Origin: Actinomadura flavalba DSM 45200
GTDB taxonomy: Bacteria; Actinomycetota; Actinomycetes; Streptosporangiales; Streptosporangiaceae
Length of the DNA stretch: 64,000 bases
Assembly (NCBI RefSeq): GCF_000374305.1
Contig: NZ_KB894095.1
Coordinates: forward strand, 539,711-603,710
Direction of reading: 5' to 3'
Shown: piece after piece, positions 17,707-25,517 of the stretch
How the letters are laid out: every line of letters begins with the position of its first letter
How positions within the stretch are numbered: position 1 is the first letter of the stretch
Program-made: the position numbers and the translations under genes
The notes under the pieces: generated by a model
Told to the model about the DNA's origin: nothing
Database searches by the model: none
What the model saw: the letters and a program-made list of their open reading frames with translations, nothing else

Positions 17707-18492
17707 GTGGGCCGACCGGCGACGAGCACCCGGGAGGCGGGCTCCGCGCTCGCCCCGCACCTGCGGCGGCTGCTGGCCTTCACCGAACCCGGCGCGGGCG
17801 ACGTGTGCCTCGACGTCGCCGCCGGGCCGGGGCCGCTCCCGGGGGCGCTCGCGCCGTACGTCCGGCAGGTCGTCTCGGTGGACGCCGCCGACGCGCCGCC
17901 GGGCGGCCGGACCGCGACCGTCGAGTTCCCCACCGGGCCGGTCCGCATCAAGGACGGGACCGTTCCCACCGTGCCGCCGCGCCCGGCGGTCGGCGCCCCC
18001 GACCCGGTCGCCGTCCACGCCGACGCGACCGACCTGCCCTACGAGGACGGCGCGTTCTCCCTCGTCACGGCCCGGTTCGCGCTGTTCGCGCTGGGCGACC
18101 CGGCGCGGGTGCTGCGCGAGCTGCTGCGGGTGTGCCGCCGCGACGGGCGCCTGGTGCTGGCCGAGCTGATCCGCGGCGACCTCGGGGAGACGGCGCGCGG
18201 CGGGCTGGCCGGGCACCGCGCGGGCGTCCGGTCCGGCGTTCCGTCGCTGGCGGCCCTGACCGACCTCATCGCGGCGGCGGGCGGCGACGTCCGCCGTCTG
18301 GACGCCTTCACCGTCGAACGTCCCGCCGAGCCCTGGCTGGCGTCCCTCGACGAGCCCACCGCCGACACGCTGCGCCTCGCGCTCATCGCGGAGGTCGACG
18401 GCGGCCCCCGCACCGGCGCCCGTCCCCGCGTCATCGGCGGCGAACTCTGGTTCACCCAGTCGTGGGTCCACGTCTCGGCCCGCCCGGCCTAG
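17707..18492 (+). CDS. SAM-dependent methyltransferase
   Basis: A 261-residue class I methyltransferase, starting at a GTG with AGGGAGA upstream (MGRPATSTREAGS). The glycine motif is CLDVAAGPGPLPGAL and a ubiE-like block is ATDLPYEDGAFSLVTARFAL. RVLRELLRVCRRDGRLVLAEL is the typical post-motif segment. Between motif I and the VHADATDLPY block it carries an unusual insertion rich in Pro and Val. The substrate is unknown. It converges with the MerR gene and shares a CTAG in which both stops are read. Confidence 0.8.
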   Translation: MGRPATSTREAGSALAPHLRRLLAFTEPGAGDVCLDVAAGPGPLPGALAPYVRQVVSVDAADAPPGGRTATVEFPTGPVRIKDGTVPTVPPRPAVGAPDPVAVHADATDLPYEDGAFSLVTARFALFALGDPARVLRELLRVCRRDGRLVLAELIRGDLGETARGGLAGHRAGVRSGVPSLAALTDLIAAAGGDVRRLDAFTVERPAEPWLASLDEPTADTLRLALIAEVDGGPRTGARPRVIGGELWFTQSWVHVSARPA

Positions 18493-18854
18493 CGCGCGCC
18501 GGTGCGGACCTCGGCGAGATACTCGTCGATGGCGTCGCGGTTGCGGGTGAGGACGGTGATGCGGGTGCTCATGCGGTCGCGTTCGCGTTCCAGGGTGGCG
18601 AGCATCTCGGGGGTCGCGTCGGGGAAGTGGATGGCGCGGGGTTTGTCCAGGCAGGGCAGGATCTGCTTGATGAGCCGGGTGGGGAGGCCGACGTCGAGGA
18701 GGCCGCGGATCTGGATCACGCGGTCGACGAGGGCGGGGTCGTACTCGCGGTAGCCGTTGGCCGCGCGCGACGGGTTGATGAGGCCCTGCTCCTCGTAGTA
18801 GCGCAGCAGCCTGCGGGCCGTTCCGGTGCGTTCCGACAGCTCTCCGATGCGCAT
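18489..18854 (-). CDS. MerR-family transcriptional regulator
   Basis: A 121-residue MerR protein: RIGELSERTGTARRLLRYYE is the winged-helix and GLINPSRAANGYREYD the wing. A C-terminal coiled coil follows (ERERDRMSTRITVLTRNRD). The ATG at 18854 is chosen because AAGGGGG lies just upstream, and the earlier in-frame residues are not conserved. It is divergent from an MFS transporter, and a dyad at 18872-18891 sits between them. It probably senses the drug exported by that transporter. Confidence 0.88.
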   Translation of the reverse strand: MRIGELSERTGTARRLLRYYEEQGLINPSRAANGYREYDPALVDRVIQIRGLLDVGLPTRLIKQILPCLDKPRAIHFPDATPEMLATLERERDRMSTRITVLTRNRDAIDEYLAEVRTGAR

Positions 18855-18867
18855 GGGCCCCCTTCGC

Positions 18868-18891
18868 TTGACCTTCACATCAATGTGAGGG
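18868..18891 (+). promoter_or_regulatory. MerR-type operator/promoter
   Basis: CCTTCACAT and ATGTGAGGG (18872-18880 and 18883-18891) form an inverted repeat with one mismatch around CA. TTGACC at 18868-18873 is a -35-like box facing the transporter. MerR regulators typically bind dyads in the spacer between the two promoter boxes; no clean -10 is seen here. Confidence 0.5.
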
Positions 18892-18907
18892 TTTGAGCAT
18901 AGGCCGC

Positions 18908-20095
18908 ATGTCTGCGAACACCCTAACCGCCACCCGTTCGGACCGGCTGCCGCTCCCCGCCCTGCTCGCGCTGGCGACGGCCGTCTTCGTCACCAGCCTC
19001 ACCGAGACGCTGCCCGCCGGGGTGCTGCCCGCGATGAGCGCGGGCCTCGGCGTCACCGAGTCCGCCGCCGGGCAGACCGTGACGATCTACGCGCTCGGCA
19101 CCGTCCTGACCGCGCTCCCCCTCGCCGCCGCCACCGCCGCCTGGCGCCGCAAGCGGGTGCTGCTGACGGCCATGACCGGCTTCGCCGTCGCGAACACCGT
19201 CACGGCCCTGTCGGCGCACTACGTCCTGACGATGACGGCGCGGGCGCTGGCCGGGGTCGCGGCCGGGCTCGCCTGGGCGCTGCTCGCCGGATACGCGCGC
19301 CGGATGGTCCCGGCGCACTTGCAGGGACGGGCCGTCGCGCTCGTCATGACGGGCATTCCGGTCGCGCTGGCGCTGGGCGTGCCCGCCGGGACGTTCCTCG
19401 GCAGGCTGCTCGGCTGGCGCGTCGCGTTCGGCGCCATGACCGTGCTCGCCGTGCTGCTCATCGCGTGGATCGCGGCGCTCGTCCCCGACCAGCCGGGGCA
19501 GCGGGCCGGGACGCGCCCGCCGCTGCTCGGCGCGCTGCGGGTGCCCGGCGTCGCGGCCGTGCTGACCGTGACGCTGGTGTTCGTCCTCGCGCACACGATC
19601 CTCTACACCTACGTCGCCACGTTCCTCGACCACGCTGGGATGGGCGGCTCCACCGGCGCCGTGCTGCTCGTGTTCGGCGCCGCGTCGCTGCTGAGCATCT
19701 GGTTCGTCGGCGCGCACATCGACCGGCGGCTGCGGACGCTGACCATCGTGAGCGTGCTGCTGTTCGCGGTCGCGGCGACGCTGCTGGCGGCGACGTCGGG
19801 CGATCCGGCCGTCGTCTACGCGGCGGTGACGCTGTGGGGCCTCGGCTGGGGCGGCGCGCCGACGCTGCTCCAGACGGCCGTCAACGACGCGGGCGGCGAC
19901 CAGGCCGACGCGGCGCAGGCGATGCTCGTCACCCTGTGGAACCTGGCGATGGCCGCCGGGGGCGTCACCGGCGGCCTCCTGCTGGACGCGGCGGGCCCGG
20001 CGTCGTTCCCGTGGGCCGTCCTCGCGCTCCTCGCGCCGGTCGCGGCCCTGGTCGCGGCCTCCCGCACCCACGGCTTCCCACCCGCCCGACGCTGA
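18908..20095 (+). CDS. MFS drug/solute exporter (DHA1 type)
   Basis: A 395-residue, 12-helix major facilitator. Helix 1 contains FVTSLTETLPAGVLPAMSAGL, and later motifs include GVTESAAGQTVTIYALG and ALAGVAAGLAWALLAG, as in chloramphenicol- or sugar-efflux-like DHA1 proteins. The ATG at 18908 (MSANTLTATRS) is chosen over an upstream TTG that lies inside the promoter region. It is divergent from its probable MerR regulator. Exported compound unknown. Confidence 0.85.
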   Translation: MSANTLTATRSDRLPLPALLALATAVFVTSLTETLPAGVLPAMSAGLGVTESAAGQTVTIYALGTVLTALPLAAATAAWRRKRVLLTAMTGFAVANTVTALSAHYVLTMTARALAGVAAGLAWALLAGYARRMVPAHLQGRAVALVMTGIPVALALGVPAGTFLGRLLGWRVAFGAMTVLAVLLIAWIAALVPDQPGQRAGTRPPLLGALRVPGVAAVLTVTLVFVLAHTILYTYVATFLDHAGMGGSTGAVLLVFGAASLLSIWFVGAHIDRRLRTLTIVSVLLFAVAATLLAATSGDPAVVYAAVTLWGLGWGGAPTLLQTAVNDAGGDQADAAQAMLVTLWNLAMAAGGVTGGLLLDAAGPASFPWAVLALLAPVAALVAASRTHGFPPARR

Positions 20096-20130
20096 ACCCG
20101 CTCGCGGGCGGCGGCACGCTCCGCGCGGGG

Positions 20131-20625
20131 TCACTCCGCGACGCGGGCGAGGAAGGTGGTCAGGTTGGTGCGGGTGCGGGCGATCTTCTCGTCGGTGGTG
20201 AGGGTTTCGGTGAGTTCGGTGCCCACCGCCTTCTTGTGGCCTCGGATGTAGAGGGAGCAGGCCAGGTCGGTGCAGAAGTACTGGCCGACGGTGTTGCCCT
20301 GGCGGCCGGACTCGCCGGTGCGGCGGGCCGTCATCAGGGCGACGCCGCCGCTGCTGTGCGTCGTCAGGCAGAGGGAGCACATGCTGCGGGCGGTGAAGCC
20401 GCGCGCGCTGCCCTTCACGGCGCGCAGCGCGACGCCGACGAGCCCGGTGCCGTTCTCCGCGACGACGAAGCCCGTCGCGGGGGCGCCAGGGTCGCGGTAG
20501 CCGAGGAAGTCCAGGTCGTCCCACGGAAGCGCCGCCAGGTCGGACGGGACGCCCAGCCGCTTCGCCTCGCCCTTGGAGCAGTTGACGAACGACGTGCGGA
20601 TGTCGCGTTCGGTGAGAGGTTCCAT
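20131..20625 (-). CDS. FBP-domain protein (EF-G-binding, FusB-like)
   Basis: A 164-residue protein matching the C-terminal treble-clef zinc-finger domain of FusB/FBP proteins. Zinc ligands are Cys83 and Cys86 (SMCSLC) and Cys118 and Cys123 (FCTDLAC). FusB-type proteins bind elongation factor G and release it from stalled ribosomes, which protects against fusidic acid. The ATG at 20625 is used; a GTG two codons earlier is possible. It is divergent from a TetR gene whose promoter carries a perfect palindrome, so the pair is likely one regulated unit. A general translation role is equally possible. Confidence 0.85.
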   Translation of the reverse strand: MEPLTERDIRTSFVNCSKGEAKRLGVPSDLAALPWDDLDFLGYRDPGAPATGFVVAENGTGLVGVALRAVKGSARGFTARSMCSLCLTTHSSGGVALMTARRTGESGRQGNTVGQYFCTDLACSLYIRGHKKAVGTELTETLTTDEKIARTRTNLTTFLARVAE

Positions 20626-20653
20626 GGACACAGGCTAGGTCGCCTAATAGTAT
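20625..20653 (+). promoter_or_regulatory. promoter of TetR gene, probably leaderless
   Basis: TGGACA (20625-20630), a 17-base spacer and TAGTAT (20648-20653) form a near-consensus sigma-70-type promoter. The TetR ATG is at 20661, 7 bases past the -10 box, so transcription would begin at or next to the start codon. Confidence 0.55.
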
Positions 20654-20658
20654 TAGGC
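20642..20658. promoter_or_regulatory. TetR operator (perfect 17-base palindrome)
   Basis: GCCTAATA and TATTAGGC flank a single G. The palindrome covers the -10 box of the TetR promoter and lies 16 bases from the FBP-gene start. It is AT-rich in a GC-rich genome, which makes chance unlikely. Confidence 0.75.
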
Positions 20659-20660
20659 AA

Positions 20661-21227
20661 ATGGCAAGCACCCCTAGGATCAGCGAGCGCCTCGACCGCG
20701 CGGCGGCCGAGCTGGCCGACGAGATCGGGTTCGAGCGGCTGACGGTCGCGGCCGTCGCGCGCAGGCTCGGCGTCAAGGACCCGAGCCTGTACGCGCACAT
20801 CGCCAACGTGCACGAGCTGAGGACGCGGGTCACGCTGCTGGCGCTGGCCGAGATGGCCGACCGCGCCGCCGCCGCGCTCGCCGGACGCGCGGGCCGCGAC
20901 GCCCTGGCCGCCCTCGGCGGCACCTACCGCGACTACGCCCGCGAGCACCCGGGCCGGTACGCCGCGTCCCGCGCCCCGCTGGACGCCGAGACGGCCGCCC
21001 GCAGCGCGGCCCCGCGCCACTCCGAACTCGCCCGCGCCGTCCTGCGCGGCTACGCCCTGCCCGAACCTGACGCCACCGACGCCGTCCGCATGCTCGGCGC
21101 CACCTTCCACGGCTTCACGTCCCTGGAGGCCGCCAGCGCCTTCGCCCACACGCCCCGCCCCACCGAAGCCTCCTGGACGTGGACCCTCGACGCCCTCGAC
21201 CGCGCCCTGCGCACCCGAGCGCAATGA
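20661..21227 (+). CDS. TetR-family regulator (WHG-type C-terminal domain)
   Basis: A 188-residue repressor. The helix-turn-helix is TVAAVARRLGVKDPSLYAHI (residues ~30-50). The C-terminal half contains YRDYAREHPGRYAASRAPL and GATFHGFTSLEAASAF, as in the WHG subfamily. It is divergent from the FBP gene and probably represses both genes through the palindrome at 20642-20658. There is no room for a ribosome site if transcription starts at the ATG. Ligand unknown. Confidence 0.85.
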   Translation: MASTPRISERLDRAAAELADEIGFERLTVAAVARRLGVKDPSLYAHIANVHELRTRVTLLALAEMADRAAAALAGRAGRDALAALGGTYRDYAREHPGRYAASRAPLDAETAARSAAPRHSELARAVLRGYALPEPDATDAVRMLGATFHGFTSLEAASAFAHTPRPTEASWTWTLDALDRALRTRAQ

Positions 21228-21242
21228 GTGCGGGCGGCCCGG

Positions 21243-21956
21243 CTAGGGGGCCACGCGGGCGGCCAGGCCGTCGAGCACCATCTCCAGGCGGCGTTCGAAC
21301 ACGGCGTCGGGATCTCGGTGGTCGTCGGCTTCGACGACCACCCGCCGCAGCGCGGGGAAGCGACCGCTCGCCAGCAGCTCGGTGAGGTACGGAGCGGTGC
21401 TGCGCCGGTAGCCGTCGCGGTCCAGGCCCGTGCGCCGCCGGGCCTCCGCCTCGCCCAGCTCCTGCGCGACGTAACCCTTGGTGAACTGGAGCGCGGTGGC
21501 CAGCACGTCCATCATCGCGTCGATCTCCAGGCCGATCCCGTCCACGCAGGCCAGGCCGATCTCGCGGAACCGCAGCGCGTGCGGCCCGAGCGTCGGCCGG
21601 TGCCCGAACCGGGTGATCCACGGGTGGGCGTGGTGGAGCCGGCGCATCTCCCCGGCCAGCCGCCGGAGGTCGGCCCGCCAGTCCCCCGACGGCATCCCGT
21701 CCAGATCCAGTTCCCCCAGCACCGCGTCGTACATCAGCTCGGTCAGGTCGTCCTTCCCCCCGACGTGCCGGTAGAGCGACATCGCGCTGTGCCCCATCCG
21801 GCTCGCGATCCTGCGCATCGAGACCGCGTCGATGCCCTCCTCGTCGGCGAGCGCGACGGCGGCCGCGGTGATGGCGCCGTGGTCGAGGGTGCGGGCCGGG
21901 CCGCGACCCTGGCCGGAGAGGCGCGCCCAGATGACGGGCGGTGGTTCGTCGGTCAC
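21243..21956 (-). CDS. TetR-family regulator (tetracycline-repressor-like C-terminus)
   Basis: A 237-residue regulator. The HTH region is AVSMRRIASRMGHSAMSLYRHV, a close fit to the TetR/class-A type. The C-terminal part (LRRLAGEMRRLHHAHPWITRF) resembles the tetracycline-repressor core. The GTG at 21956 is chosen because GAGGAG lies seven bases upstream; the frame is open earlier. It is divergent from a TetX-like monooxygenase with a long palindrome between them, so that gene is its probable target. Confidence 0.88.
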   Translation of the reverse strand: MTDEPPPVIWARLSGQGRGPARTLDHGAITAAAVALADEEGIDAVSMRRIASRMGHSAMSLYRHVGGKDDLTELMYDAVLGELDLDGMPSGDWRADLRRLAGEMRRLHHAHPWITRFGHRPTLGPHALRFREIGLACVDGIGLEIDAMMDVLATALQFTKGYVAQELGEAEARRRTGLDRDGYRRSTAPYLTELLASGRFPALRRVVVEADDHRDPDAVFERRLEMVLDGLAARVAP

Positions 21957-22000
21957 GGCGGCGCTCCTCGCGTGGGTTGCGAGCACCCTACCGGGTCACT

Positions 22001-22032
22001 TACGGTGTACACGACTAGTCATGTACACCGTA
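22001..22032. promoter_or_regulatory. TetR operator between regulator and monooxygenase
   Basis: TACGGTGTACA (22001-22011) and TGTACACCGTA (22022-22032) are exact inverted arms, and the centre contains GACTAGTC, itself a palindrome. Only one base pair of the 32-base dyad is mismatched. It lies between the divergent starts at 21956 and 22051. Confidence 0.8.
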
Positions 22033-22050
22033 TACGACTTGAGGTGCCCC

Positions 22051-23199
22051 ATGACCCCCTCCATCGCCGTCGTCGGCGGCGGCATCGGCGGCCTGGTGCT
22101 GGCGCGGATTCTCCAGCGGCACGGCGTCGACAGCACCGTCTACGAGCTCGACGCCTCCGCCAGCGCCCGGCGTCAGGGCGGCCTGCTCGACCTGCACGTC
22201 GAGTCCGGCCAGCGGGCCCTGCGCGAGGCCGGCCTGCACGAGCGGTTCACCCGGCTGACCCGGCCGCAGGCGGAGGCGATGCGGGTGATGGACAAGACCG
22301 GCACGGTCTTCATCGACGAGTCGCCCCCCGACGGGACGACCGGACGGCCCGAGATCGACCGGACGGACCTGCGAGCCCTCCTCCTGGACTCGCTCGACCC
22401 CGGCCGGGTCGCATGGGGTCACAAGCTCACCACGGCCCGTCGCCGTGACGACGGGCGGTTCGAGCTCACCTTCGACGGCGGCGCGCGCCGGACCGCCGAC
22501 CTGGTGATCGGGGCCGACGGCGCCTGGTCGCGGGTCCGCCCGCTGCTGTCGGCCGCCGTCCCGCAGTACGCCGGGATCAGCTACGTCGACCTCCGCGTGA
22601 CGGACGCGCCGACGAGGCTGCCCGCCTCCGCCGAGCTGGTCGGCGCCGGGAGCCTGTTCGCGCTGTCCGACAACAAGAACATCGGTGGCCACGGCGGCCG
22701 CGACCTGCACCTGGGCGCCATGCTGCGCACCCCGGAGGACTGGATCGAGACCCACGGCCTCGACACCGCCGACGTGACCGCCGTGCGCACCGCGCTGCTC
22801 GCGGAGTTCGCCGACTGGCACCCGGCGCTGACCGATCTCATCCGGCACTGCGACGACGAGGTCACCGCCCGCCGGATCTACGCCCTCCCCACCGGCCACT
22901 CGTGGCCGCGCACCCCGGGCGTGACGCTGATCGGTGACGCCGCGCACCTGATGTCGCCGTTCGCGGGTGAGGGCGCGAACGCCGCGATGCTGGACGCCTG
23001 CGAGCTGGCGCTGGCGCTGGTCGAGCACGGCGACGACGTGGAGGCCGCCCTCCTGCGCTACGAGACGGCGATGTTCCCACGCGCGGACGTCGCGGCCCGC
23101 ATGTCGTCCCGCGGCCTCGACCTGTGCTTCGCCGCCGACTCCCCCCACGGCCTGGTCGATTTCTTCAACCGAAAGCGCACCCCGACCAACCCGAAATGA
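22051..23199 (+). CDS. FAD-dependent monooxygenase (TetX-like)
   Basis: A 382-residue class A flavoprotein monooxygenase. The dinucleotide fold is VVGGGIGG (7-14), the second motif is LVIGADGAWSRVRP (~153-166), and the third is GVTLIGDAAHLMSPFAGEGA (~290-309). The GAGGTGCCCC before the ATG supports the start. Members hydroxylate aromatic or polyketide compounds using NAD(P)H and oxygen; the closest recognised relatives by pattern inactivate tetracyclines or modify polyketides. The neighbouring TetR-type regulator fits a drug-inducible function, which is an inference. Soluble, no signal peptide. Confidence 0.87.
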   Translation: MTPSIAVVGGGIGGLVLARILQRHGVDSTVYELDASASARRQGGLLDLHVESGQRALREAGLHERFTRLTRPQAEAMRVMDKTGTVFIDESPPDGTTGRPEIDRTDLRALLLDSLDPGRVAWGHKLTTARRRDDGRFELTFDGGARRTADLVIGADGAWSRVRPLLSAAVPQYAGISYVDLRVTDAPTRLPASAELVGAGSLFALSDNKNIGGHGGRDLHLGAMLRTPEDWIETHGLDTADVTAVRTALLAEFADWHPALTDLIRHCDDEVTARRIYALPTGHSWPRTPGVTLIGDAAHLMSPFAGEGANAAMLDACELALALVEHGDDVEAALLRYETAMFPRADVAARMSSRGLDLCFAADSPHGLVDFFNRKRTPTNPK

Positions 23200-23391
23200 C
23201 GCGCATCCCACGTCCATCGGGGCATCGACTCTGCCGGAGCCTCTGGGGAGGATGCGGCCCGGCGACAAGGTGACTCAGGGCAGTGGTCTCGTCACGGTAT
23301 CGGGGGCCTTACCGCGGACTAGGGCGGGATGGTCACGTTGGTGGGCTGTCGTGAGTTTGCCAGGGGCGGGTGGCTCGTCCGGTTTCTCGAT

Positions 23392-23862
23392 CTAGTGGGC
23401 GTCTGGCCCGGCTGCGTTGTGGATCAGTTGCTGGAGGACCTTCAGGGTGGTGACGTAGTCGGCGTCGTCGATGCCCTCGTGGAGGGTGGCGCGGATGGCG
23501 GGGGCGTTGCGTGCGAGGTCTACGCGGGCCTGTTCCCCTTCCTTGGTGAGCCACAGCCGGTCTTCGACGTCGCGGGTCAGCCAGCCGCGTTTTAGGAGCA
23601 CCTCGGCCTCCGCCGCCAGGTCGTCCTCGGGCCGGATGTAGGAGGTCATGGCCTCCTGTAGCTCGGGCAGGGTCCTTCCCTCGCCGTCGGGCGAGATGTC
23701 GTTCTCCGACAGGTTGCGCAGGAGCCAGAACTGGGGCTGGGTGTAGCCCTTCGCGGCCTGCTGGGCCCGGGTGTAGGCGATGAGCGCCTGATAGGCGACA
23801 CCGGTCCAGTACGCGGCGGGCTGTCCGGCGAGTTCGGCATCGGAGATCTGCTCGGTCGTCAT
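23392..23862 (-). CDS. MarR-like winged-helix protein
   Basis: A 156-residue protein with a winged-helix layout: a long first helix (YWTGVAYQALIAYTRAQQAAK), YTQPQFWLLRNL, and the wing region LLKRGWLTRDVEDRLWLTKEG. This is a MarR-type family seen in actinomycetes. The ATG at 23862 has GAGGGGGA upstream; the upstream frame is not conserved. No divergent target gene is present. The 192 bases before it (23200-23391), up to the monooxygenase stop, hold no visible gene. Confidence 0.7.
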   Translation of the reverse strand: MTTEQISDAELAGQPAAYWTGVAYQALIAYTRAQQAAKGYTQPQFWLLRNLSENDISPDGEGRTLPELQEAMTSYIRPEDDLAAEAEVLLKRGWLTRDVEDRLWLTKEGEQARVDLARNAPAIRATLHEGIDDADYVTTLKVLQQLIHNAAGPDAH

Positions 23863-23984
23863 GGGTGTCCCCCTCGGGTCTTCGACTCGGAGCCTGCACG
23901 CCGTGCAGGTCATGCAGAGACCGTAGGACCTCAAGTCCGGTTGAGGGCAAGCGCGTGATTCCGGACGCCGTCGACGCAAAGCCA

Positions 23985-24036
23985 ACGGTCCCCCGGCCCC
24001 GAGACGCCGGAGGGCGTGTCGGGGCCGTGGGACCGT
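23985..24036 (-). terminator. long hairpin terminator after first DUF397 gene
   Basis: About 24-base arms with three mismatched pairs (cores GGCCCCGA and TCGGGGCC) around a GGAG loop lie 17 bases past the DUF397 stop at 24053. A related hairpin follows the second DUF397 copy. Confidence 0.65.
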
Positions 24037-24052
24037 TTCGGGGCGGGGTGGG

Positions 24053-24244
24053 TCAGAGGTTCAGGGTGCCGGACTTGACGTTGGTGAGGAGGTCGGCCAG
24101 GTGGGGTCTGGTGAGAGCCAGGTGGGGGCCGGTCGGGTTCTTGGAGTCCCTGATGTGGACGGCCTCGGTGACGTTCGTGGACAGCTCAACGCAGTTTCCC
24201 TGGCCTCCCTGCTGGCTGCGGGAGCTCTTGCGCCACTCGATCAT
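24053..24244 (-). CDS. DUF397 protein, copy 1
   Basis: A 63-residue DUF397 protein: WRKSSRS, NCVELSTN, IRDSKNPTGPHL and a final short helix. DUF397 proteins occur beside Scr1-type regulators in sporulating actinomycetes and are thought to act with them in a toxin-antitoxin-like or developmental switch. The ATG has AAAGGGCGACGAC upstream. It is nearly identical to the second copy 353 bases upstream, so it arose by tandem duplication that included the terminator. Confidence 0.85.
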   Translation of the reverse strand: MIEWRKSSRSQQGGQGNCVELSTNVTEAVHIRDSKNPTGPHLALTRPHLADLLTNVKSGTLNL

Positions 24245-24331
24245 GTCGTCGCCCTTTCGGGTGGGTCGGTGTGCATGGACCTCACCCTTCGATAACACGG
24301 GCGACGGGAGTGTGCCAGGAAGAAGTGCGTT

Positions 24332-24364
24332 GGCCCCCGAGACGCGGGGGGCGTGTCGGGGGCC
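24332..24364 (-). terminator. hairpin terminator after second DUF397 gene
   Basis: Arms GGCCCCCGAGACGC (24332-24345) and GCGTGTCGGGGGCC (24351-24364) flank GGGGG with one mismatched pair. Sequence and position match the terminator at 23985, showing that gene plus terminator was duplicated. Confidence 0.6.
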
Positions 24365-24405
24365 GGGACCGTTCCGGTAATGCGGCTGGCACCGCGCCGG
24401 GTGGG

Positions 24406-24594
24406 TCAGAGGTCCAGGGAGCCGGACTTGACGTCGGTGAGGAGACCGGCCAGGTGGGGCCTGGTGAGAGCCAGGTGCGGGCCGGTCGGGTTCTTGGAGT
24501 CCCTGATGCGGACGGCCTCGGTGACGTTCGTGGACAGCTCGACGCAGTTCCCACCGTCGCCCTGACTACGGGTGCTCTTACGCCACTCGATCAT
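24406..24594 (-). CDS. DUF397 protein, copy 2
   Basis: A 62-residue DUF397 protein differing from copy 1 mainly at SQGDGGNC versus SQQGGQGNC, and near the end. It is translationally coupled to the upstream Scr1-type regulator by an ATGA overlap at 24591-24594. The coupling suggests this copy is the direct partner of the regulator, while copy 1 has a separate ribosome site and is a spare. Confidence 0.88.
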   Translation of the reverse strand: MIEWRKSTRSQGDGGNCVELSTNVTEAVRIRDSKNPTGPHLALTRPHLAGLLTDVKSGSLDL

Positions 24595-25397
24595 TCCATC
24601 TCCTCCATCGTGCGGTTGATCAGAGCAAGAGAGTCGTGCTCGGACAGCGCCTTGGCGACAGTCCGGTTGAAGCGTCGCTCCAGGCGACGGGCCTCGGCGT
24701 CGTCCTCCACCAGTCTTCCACCGAGCTGCGCCTCAACGTAGCCGATACGCCGACCGTCGTGCCTGCGGAGGAGCAGAAGAGCGCCGTTCATCCCCAGATG
24801 ACTACCGTGCTGCTCGGGGACGACCTGGATCGTGACATTGTCGCTCTCTGCGGTCGTGAGCACGTGCGCGAGTTGCTCCCGCATCACGGCCGCCCCGCCC
24901 ACCGGCCGACGGATCGCGGCTTCGTCCACGACGGCCCACAGGTCCGCCGCGTTCGTGCGCTCAAGCATCGTCCAGCGCGCCAGACGCTGCTGGATCATCC
25001 CCTCGGTAAGGGGCTGCGAGCTCTCCAGAGAACGCATGTAAGCCTCCGTCTGGAGGAGTCCGGGCATAACGAGCGGCTCAAACGTCCGGATGTCATCCGC
25101 GTCCTGCTCGTGCTCCAGGTACGTCTCGAACCACTCGTGAACGTGGGTGCGCTGGGCGTGGTCCCACTGGACCTGGAAGAGCTGGTCCGTGCCGTAGTGG
25201 GCGTCGATCTTGGCGCAGGTCTCCTCGTCGGGGAGGACGCGGGCGGTCTCCCAGGCGGAGACGGTCTCGCGGGAGACGTAGAGGGCTCGGGCCACGTCGT
25301 CCTGCTTCTCTCCCTTCAGTTTGCGGACGATCTGGAGTGTGTACGCGAACTGCGCGCGCAGGCTGCTTCGGGGCTCGAAAGTGGTCGATACGGACAT
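24591..25397 (-). CDS. Scr1-family helix-turn-helix regulator (XRE + DUF5753)
   Basis: A 268-residue protein. An XRE helix-turn-helix lies at about residues 28-58 (GEKQDDVARALYVSRETVSA), followed by the DUF5753 domain (IRTFEPLVMPGLLQTEAYMR, then QRLARWTMLER and VVPEQHG). This is the standard partner of DUF397 genes in Streptomyces and relatives, where such pairs affect sporulation and antibiotic production. AAGGGAG lies seven bases before the ATG at 25397. It is divergent from the ATPase gene at 25518. Confidence 0.88.
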   Translation of the reverse strand: MSVSTTFEPRSSLRAQFAYTLQIVRKLKGEKQDDVARALYVSRETVSAWETARVLPDEETCAKIDAHYGTDQLFQVQWDHAQRTHVHEWFETYLEHEQDADDIRTFEPLVMPGLLQTEAYMRSLESSQPLTEGMIQQRLARWTMLERTNAADLWAVVDEAAIRRPVGGAAVMREQLAHVLTTAESDNVTIQVVPEQHGSHLGMNGALLLLRRHDGRRIGYVEAQLGGRLVEDDAEARRLERRFNRTVAKALSEHDSLALINRTMEEME

Positions 25398-25517
25398 CGC
25401 ATCGCTCCCTTCGCGGTAACCATCCACGTACCGTCTGTTTGTGTTCCCCACCATAGATCCGACGGTGAATCCTGGGGGCCGGAAAACGAAATCTCTTCGA
25501 CGGAAGGGTGCGAGACC

